Source: Fidelibacterota bacterium
GTDB lineage: Bacteria; Fidelibacterota; Marinisomatia; SCGC-AAA003-L08; TS1B11
Reading direction: 5' to 3'
NCBI GenBank assembly: GCA_022564085.1
Contig: JADFMC010000109.1
Span: forward strand, 1 to 7,043
Length of the DNA: 7,043 nt
Shown: positions 1 to 4,160 of the stretch, piece by piece
Layout of the letters: each line of letters begins with the position of its first letter
Position numbering within the stretch: the stretch's first letter is position 1
Notes under the pieces: generated by a model
Databases searched by the model: none
What the model was told of the DNA's origin: nothing
Seen by the model: the letters and a program-made list of their open reading frames with translations, nothing else
Translations under genes and position numbers: made by a program

Positions 1-1
1 G

Positions 2-1084
2 CAGGAAGCCAGGTTCCACGGCTTCGAGGACGAGCCTTATGACGCCCTGCTGGAGGACTACGAGATGGGGATCACAACCAAGCAGATCGAACAGTTGTTT
101 GCCGTCTTGCAGCCGGCGCTGATCGAACTGGTTGGGCGCATCAAGTCCTCCAAGGTCCCCGACCGGCACGATCTGCTGACCCAGGAATTCCCCGAAGACC
201 AGCAGTGGGAATTCGGGATGGAAGTGCTGAGCGATATGGGCTATGACCTCACCAAAGGCCGCCAGGACCGCTCCGCGCACCCGTTCACCACCGATTTCCA
301 CCCCTCCGACGTGCGCATCACCACCCGCCTTAACTCCCGGGACCTGTCCATGGGCCTGTTCGGCACCATCCACGAGGGGGGGCACGCCCTGTATGAGCAG
401 GGTTTGGAGGCGAAATATTTCGGTACCCCTTTCTGCGAGGCCATCTCCCTGGGAATCCACGAGAGCCAGTCCCGATTGTGGGAAAACTACGTGGGCCGCA
501 GCATGCCCTTCTGGCGGCACTATTATCCTCGCCTGCAGGCTCGTTTCCCGGGGCAGTTAGGTGCAGTTCCGTTGGATGATTTCTACGCCGCTATTAACGC
601 CGTTAGGCCGTCACTGATCAGGGTGGAGGCGGACGAAGTGACCTACAACCTGCACATCATGCTGCGCTTCGACCTGGAGCGGGCGTTGCTCAACGGTGAT
701 GTGACCGTGAAGGACTTGCCGGGGCTGTGGGACCAGGCCATGGCGAAATATGTGGGAGTAACGCCTTCGACGGTGGCTGAAGGGGTGCTGCAGGACATCC
801 ATTGGGGCATGGGAGCCATCGGCTACTTCCCCACTTATATGCTGGGCAACCTGTACGGCCGCCAAATCTACGAGGCCGCTCTGGCACAGATCGATGACCT
901 GGAGGAACGCATAGCGCAGGGCGACCTGCTGACTTTGCGGGAGTGGCTGCGGGACAACGTGCACCGGTTGGGACGGCTGAAGAGAGCCGGCGAGTTGATT
1001 CAGGACCTCACTGGTCAGCCCTTGTCAGCCGGGCCGTTTATCAAGTATCTTCAGGCCAAGTATGAGCGACTCTACGACCTCTAA
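2..1084 (+). CDS. Family M32 metallocarboxypeptidase (carboxypeptidase Taq), 5'-truncated by the window edge
   Basis: This is a zinc-dependent carboxypeptidase that removes C-terminal amino acids from peptides and is normally cytoplasmic. The frame is open from base 2 and reads sensibly (…YDALLEDYE) before the first in-frame ATG at 65. That ATG is therefore internal, and the true start lies outside the window. Visible length is 360 residues against roughly 500 for the family, so about 140 N-terminal residues are missing. Numbering visible residues from base 2, I see the M32 signatures in order: HPF (93-95), DVRITT, the zinc motif HEGGH (124-128), HESQ with the presumed third zinc ligand Glu154 (26 residues after the second His, the spacing known in M32 enzymes), IRVEADE, and GVLQDIHW. 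All are intact, so the enzyme should be active. The 3' end overlaps the next gene by 23 bp, suggesting cotranscription. Family assignment is very secure; the physiological substrate is unknown. Confidence 0.96.
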   Translation, partial: QEARFHGFEDEPYDALLEDYEMGITTKQIEQLFAVLQPALIELVGRIKSSKVPDRHDLLTQEFPEDQQWEFGMEVLSDMGYDLTKGRQDRSAHPFTTDFHPSDVRITTRLNSRDLSMGLFGTIHEGGHALYEQGLEAKYFGTPFCEAISLGIHESQSRLWENYVGRSMPFWRHYYPRLQARFPGQLGAVPLDDFYAAINAVRPSLIRVEADEVTYNLHIMLRFDLERALLNGDVTVKDLPGLWDQAMAKYVGVTPSTVAEGVLQDIHWGMGAIGYFPTYMLGNLYGRQIYEAALAQIDDLEERIAQGDLLTLREWLRDNVHRLGRLKRAGELIQDLTGQPLSAGPFIKYLQAKYERLYDL

Positions 1085-1766
1085 TCCCGATCCGCTGAGT
1101 TCACATCCCAGCCACTCCCTGCGGTTGCGCCGTATTTTTATCGCCGGAATCTTAACCGCCATCCCGGTTTACATAACTATTCAGCTGCTCCAGTTCATTT
1201 TAGGCGTCATGGACCGCATCCTGGCGCCGGTGGTGGTGCGCTTCATCGGTTTTACCATTCCGGGCCTGGGGTTGGTTATGATGGTGGTATTTATTTTCCT
1301 GCTGGGCCTGCTGGTGACCAACTTCCTGGGCCGCCGGTTATACGCCTATTTCGAAAACTTACTGCTGAAGGTGCCCGTGGTCTCCACCATCTACAATACC
1401 AGCAAGCAGATCGTCCAGACCTTTTCTCCTGACAACCGCAAGGCCTTCCAGAAGGTGGTGTGGCTGGAATATCCCCGGCGGGGTATCTGGAGCCTGGGGT
1501 TCGTCACCGGGGACAGCCAATCAGGGGACGGCGAGGCTTACTACAATATATTCGTCGCCACCACCCCCAACCCTACCTCCGGCTTCGTCATCTTTGTCCC
1601 CCAGGTTGATACAATGGACTCCAATATGACCATCGAGGAGGGCTTTAAGCTGCTGATCTCAGCGGGAATGATCTCGGCCGAGCGGCACCGGTTCCTTAAG
1701 AAGCAGGAATCCCCGGCCAAAAAGAAGCTGGGCGCCGGCACGGGGCGGAAAACGAATAAGAAATAG
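1062..1766 (+). CDS. DUF502 family inner-membrane protein
   Basis: A 234-residue membrane protein of the DUF502 family, whose molecular function is not established. An N-terminal polar stretch (1-20) is followed by a basic RLRR patch, then two hydrophobic segments at about 25-50 and 65-88. The second contains the IPGLGL turn characteristic of the family. The soluble part carries the family blocks PVVSTIYNTSKQ (105-116), EYPRRGIWSLGFVTG (136-150), TPNPTSGFVIFVP (168-180) and a late 'LLISAGM' segment. The tail (214-234) is Lys/Arg-rich and probably disordered. The ATG at 1062 lies inside the last codons of the carboxypeptidase gene with no strong Shine-Dalgarno before it, so translation may be coupled. 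The next in-frame ATG (Met50) would remove the first membrane segment, and an in-frame TTG at codon 22 has no ribosome site, so I keep 1062. The link to the peptidase is positional only. Confidence 0.93.
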   Translation: MSDSTTSNPDPLSSHPSHSLRLRRIFIAGILTAIPVYITIQLLQFILGVMDRILAPVVVRFIGFTIPGLGLVMMVVFIFLLGLLVTNFLGRRLYAYFENLLLKVPVVSTIYNTSKQIVQTFSPDNRKAFQKVVWLEYPRRGIWSLGFVTGDSQSGDGEAYYNIFVATTPNPTSGFVIFVPQVDTMDSNMTIEEGFKLLISAGMISAERHRFLKKQESPAKKKLGAGTGRKTNKK

Positions 1767-1803
1767 ACGATTTATCCCCGTTTTCCACTAGGGCCAGATC
1801 TAT

Positions 1804-1860
1804 CCCAAAACACAATGCCTCCCCGGCCGCCCTACACGCAGGACAGCCGACAGGAGGCAT
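1804..1860 (-). terminator. Probable intrinsic terminator of the leftward lipoprotein operon
   Basis: An 8-bp perfect inverted repeat (ATGCCTCC at 1815-1822 with GGAGGCAT at 1853-1860) is extended inward by CGGC/GCCG (1824-1827 with 1846-1849) after a small bulge. On the minus strand the stem is followed by TGTGTTTT, an imperfect U-tract. The hairpin begins 35 bp past the stop codon of the LPP20 gene. On the plus strand the same hairpin lacks a T-run, so it may stop rightward transcription only weakly. The fold was judged by eye, without an energy calculation. Confidence 0.5.
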
Positions 1861-1895
1861 CGTCTCACCAGTACCAGCCCGGCGATGGGGTGCTG

Positions 1896-2444
1896 TTATT
1901 TCAGTTTAGCCAGCTCGGCCTCCAGGGCGTCGAAGCCTTGCTCGGCCTTGAACTCGTTATATAGCGCCTCCTCCTGGCGGGCGGTCTCGATAGCCTGGCG
2001 GCGGGCTTCGTCCAGTGAATATTCCACCAGCACGAAGACGGTGCCGTCCTTGGCCGGGTAGGCCTCCTTGATAATGGCGCCGGTGAGGGAGGCGTCAGTG
2101 ACCCCCTTGCTCACCGCTGTGGTGAACTCCAGGGCCTGGGCCCGTTCGCCTACGCCGCTCTCCTGCATGAAGTCCTTAACCAATCTCTCCACCTTGATCT
2201 TGACGGCGGCGGCAATCTCTTCCCGGGCCCGCTGGGCGGCCACGGTTTTGGCCAGGCTGGGGTTCTGTTTTTTGGCCTGCCCCACTCCGTAGAGCATGCC
2301 CTCCGCCACCGGCGGCTTCAAGGCCCATTCCGGCATGTCGCGGCTTTCCCGCCCTTCGGTGGTTCCGGAAACCTTGGAACCGGCGCAACCCACCAGGGCG
2401 GCCATTACGACGCCCGATAGCATCAGGATAATGGTTTTCTTCAT
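1896..2444 (-). CDS. LPP20 family outer-membrane lipoprotein
   Basis: A 182-residue lipoprotein. MKKT is followed by a hydrophobic segment and the lipobox LVGC, so Cys20 is the predicted lipidated residue. Gly-Ser follow the cysteine and there is no Asp at +2, which is compatible with outer-membrane delivery. The LPP20-type domain starts at MPEWALKPP (37-45) and continues with the family's 'GMLYGVGQA' strand (49-57) and an Ala/Arg/Glu-rich helix (63-90). A second helix-strand unit ends in TVFVLVEYSLDEARRQA (135-151). The last 35 residues are a charged, probably coiled or helical extension. It is the last gene of a three-gene operon: the preceding stop lies only 4 bases from its ATG, and a strong AAGGAG precedes it. 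LPP20-like domains also occur in flagellar/pilus-associated FlgT and in other envelope proteins, so the exact role is not deducible. Confidence 0.85.
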   Translation of the reverse strand: MKKTIILMLSGVVMAALVGCAGSKVSGTTEGRESRDMPEWALKPPVAEGMLYGVGQAKKQNPSLAKTVAAQRAREEIAAAVKIKVERLVKDFMQESGVGERAQALEFTTAVSKGVTDASLTGAIIKEAYPAKDGTVFVLVEYSLDEARRQAIETARQEEALYNEFKAEQGFDALEAELAKLK

Positions 2445-2448
2445 GATA

Positions 2449-3501
2449 TCACTCCTTATCGTTTACGATGTGCAGTTGTACTGCGCGCTCAATTCGCTGA
2501 CTCAGCGGTATCTCCGCCAGCCAACGCTGAAAGTCGGTGAAACTATCGTCCCCGGCCGAGAAGCTGGCATAGCCTTCAGGCACGTCGATCAGCGCGCGTA
2601 GATCGGCGATGGGCCGTCTGGTGAACACGGCGTAAATAGTCTCATTGGCGGTGGCTACGCCGGGCGGGGCCGCCACCCGGTAACGAATGCCCCGGTTGCG
2701 CTCCGCCACAGTGGGTATCTCCAGCCAGGTGCCCCCGGTGACGGCATTGTCCGGCAGGTGCGCGTTGGGAAACATAAGCATCACCGAGTTATCGCTGAGG
2801 AAATTGAAAATGTACAGGTAGCCATCCCGGCTGGGGCGGGCGGAGATGATCAGCTCATCGCCGCTATTGAGCAGCCGCTCGTTCACCTTGAGATCCAGCC
2901 GCAGAGATGGATCGCGCTCCCCTTTCACCGGCACTACCCGGGCGTCCAGGACGATGCGGTAGCGGTAGGCCCCGCCTGCGGCTAGTTGCGTCAGGTTGCT
3001 GGAGATCACCTTCTCATCAATGATGTGGCCCGTGACCGACGACAGGGCGAACGTGCTCCAGGTAGTTTTTTCGTAGGCCGACCCGGCGGTTTCATCCATG
3101 ATGTCGCTGAGCAGCGATGTAAAGGAGACCTCCCTGGGGAGAGCCCGTTCCAGGCCGCCGGCGCGCGCCGCCTGCAAAGTTTCCAGGCGGGCCCGCCGGG
3201 GAGCCACGCTGCCGGGGAACACCAGAGTGGTATCCACCAGGAACCAGCCCGGTTTGACCTCATAGTCCAGGGCGGCATCAGCGGCCCGGGCGACGGTTTC
3301 AGCGCCCTCGGCCAGCAGGGCTTCTTCCTCGGGAGTGGGGGACACACCCGGCAACGGCACCGTAACGCCACCCTCCAGCTCCACCAGGGCGGCTTCCGCC
3401 GCCACCCGGGCTGAGTCAGGGTCGGGTCCGTCCCCAGCGGGCCGGGGGGCACATGCCGCCAGCAGCAGGCAGCTGCCGGAAATGTACAGCCAGTAGCGCA
3501 T
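2449..3501 (-). CDS. DUF4384 domain lipoprotein
   Basis: A 350-residue lipoprotein. The lipobox LAAC places the lipidated residue at Cys17, followed by a Pro/Asp-rich linker (18-32). Residues 33-80 are Ala/Glu-rich and helical. Residues about 85-192 form a mixed alpha/beta unit (LETLQAARAGGLERALPREV helix; later YRYRIVLDARVVPV strand). This resembles, at the level of pattern only, the LPP20/FlgT N-terminal fold. Residues about 201-300 are a DUF4384 domain: LNSGDELIISARPSRDGYLY, then the 'VMLMFPN' motif (240-246), an 'EIPT' strand and 'ETIYAVFTRRPI'. The C-terminus (FQRWLAEIPLSQRIERAVQL) matches the usual short helix after DUF4384. The start codon overlaps the previous gene's stop (TGATG) and no good Shine-Dalgarno is visible, so expression probably depends on translational coupling. 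DUF4384 is often found with caspase-like domains, which fits the upstream neighbour. The molecular role is unknown. Confidence 0.88.
   Translation of the reverse strand: MRYWLYISGSCLLLAACAPRPAGDGPDPDSARVAAEAALVELEGGVTVPLPGVSPTPEEEALLAEGAETVARAADAALDYEVKPGWFLVDTTLVFPGSVAPRRARLETLQAARAGGLERALPREVSFTSLLSDIMDETAGSAYEKTTWSTFALSSVTGHIIDEKVISSNLTQLAAGGAYRYRIVLDARVVPVKGERDPSLRLDLKVNERLLNSGDELIISARPSRDGYLYIFNFLSDNSVMLMFPNAHLPDNAVTGGTWLEIPTVAERNRGIRYRVAAPPGVATANETIYAVFTRRPIADLRALIDVPEGYASFSAGDDSFTDFQRWLAEIPLSQRIERAVQLHIVNDKE
2452..2457 (-). promoter_or_regulatory. Strong Shine-Dalgarno of the LPP20 lipoprotein gene
   Basis: AAGGAG on the minus strand, 7 bases before the ATG at 2444. It is formed by the last sense codons (AAG GAG) of the upstream DUF4384 lipoprotein gene, which fixes the start choice and implies tightly linked translation of the two genes. 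Confidence 0.85.
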
Positions 3502-4049
3502 CAGTACTGCACCAGCACCCGGTCCAGCTCGGCGCCCAGCAGCTGGGGGGTCTGCTCGCGGTTGAACTTCCGCCGGGCCAGATACGGTACGTTCTCCATC
3601 AGGTAGCCGAATAGCTCGGTGGAAGTGATCTGCCGATCGTTATCGCGGTCCGCCTCACCCCGCAGCCCCTTCAGGAAGCGGTTGCCGGCCACTAAAGAGG
3701 TGAAGAAGCCTCCTACCGTTACCCGGGGGCGGCCCACTACCTTGATCACCAGGTTATCCGAGACCAGCGCCGGTAGATCGTCCAATACTTTCCACAGCAA
3801 GGCCTTGCGGCCCCGGCCCCTGACTTGGCCCACATCGCCGGTGACACTCTCAGCCCGGACAGGAAAGGAGTATCCGCCATCTAATGAGGCGTACACCTCA
3901 ATGTTATACACACCGTTGACTTCGCTGTCCTTCAGGGTATAGAGCACCTCGATAAGGTTGCCCGGCAGCACCTTGAAGTCCACCTGGCTGATGGACTGGG
4001 CTGCCAGGCCGGTCCAGGATAAAGTGATAAGCAGGATTAATATTCGCAT
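3501..4049 (-). CDS. Secreted protein with SDGG/GDVG beta domain and a caspase-like C-terminal tail with EF-hand loop
   Basis: A 182-residue protein with a Sec signal peptide (MRILILLITLSWTGLAA, cleavage near 17-18). Residues about 20-108 form a beta-rich domain: NLIEVLYTL, 'YNIEVYASLDGGYSFPV' (48-64), 'SVTGDVGQV' (68-76), 'KALLWKVLDD' (82-91), 'NLVIKVVG'. This pattern recurs in secreted FCB proteins fused to catalytic or sorting domains. Residues 114-172 (GFFTSLVAG…LKGLRGEADRDND…TSTELFGYL…QTPQLLG) resemble the C-terminal end of bacterial caspase-like C14 proteins, where a 'KGxADxDGDG..T..EL..Y' block and 'QTPQ' follow the protease core. The core itself, with the catalytic His-Gly and Asp-x-Cys motifs, is absent. 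D134 to E145 has EF-hand ligand spacing. It is the first gene of the operon, with only a weak AAGGG ribosome site 4 bases before ATG. The beta domain and secretion are fairly sure; the caspase relationship is inference. Confidence 0.8.
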   Translation of the reverse strand: MRILILLITLSWTGLAAQSISQVDFKVLPGNLIEVLYTLKDSEVNGVYNIEVYASLDGGYSFPVRAESVTGDVGQVRGRGRKALLWKVLDDLPALVSDNLVIKVVGRPRVTVGGFFTSLVAGNRFLKGLRGEADRDNDRQITSTELFGYLMENVPYLARRKFNREQTPQLLGAELDRVLVQY

Positions 4050-4134
4050 TTGGCCCTTATAGACCGACCGTCATGCACAATGGTTGCCCGAAATATAGAT
4101 AATCGTGCCGCCCGAACCCATTGTTTTCCTATCT

Positions 4135-4150
4135 TTTGAGATTGATCACA
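4135..4150 (-). promoter_or_regulatory. CRP/FNR-family-like operator candidate
   Basis: On the minus strand the gap upstream of the lipoprotein operon contains TGTGATCAATCTCAAA, matching the CRP consensus TGTGA-N6-TCACA at 9 of 10 specified bases. It sits about 93 bp before the ATG at 4049. Overlapping AT-rich hexamers (TATCTA and TATATT on the minus strand, 4092-4101) could serve as -10 elements, which would place the site roughly 55-60 bp upstream of transcription start. I found no convincing -35 box. One site with no second copy is weak evidence. Confidence 0.22.
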
Positions 4151-4160
4151 TAAAATTGGT

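Noticed and set aside
65..67. ATG at 65 as the start of the carboxypeptidase
   Set aside because: In-frame codons before it encode a sensible M32 continuation (PYDALLEDYE), and the family is about 140 residues longer at the N-terminus.
2986..3414. 142-residue plus-strand reading frame opposite the DUF4384 lipoprotein
   Set aside because: Antisense to a clear lipoprotein gene, no domain or signal peptide, and Gly/Gln/His-rich composition typical of shadow frames.
3501..4160. A frameshifted or broken full-length caspase gene around the tail protein
   Set aside because: No frame on either strand shows the catalytic His-Gly or Asp-x-Cys motifs, the gene is intact from signal peptide to stop, and neighbours leave too little space for a core of about 200 residues. 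A clean internal loss or modular fusion fits better than a recent frameshift.
4050..4160. A canonical -35/-10 sigma-70 or Bacteroidetes-type (TTG / TAnnTTTG) promoter
   Set aside because: AT-rich -10-like hexamers and a TATATTTC element exist, but no correctly spaced -35 or -33 partner was found, so I do not call a promoter.
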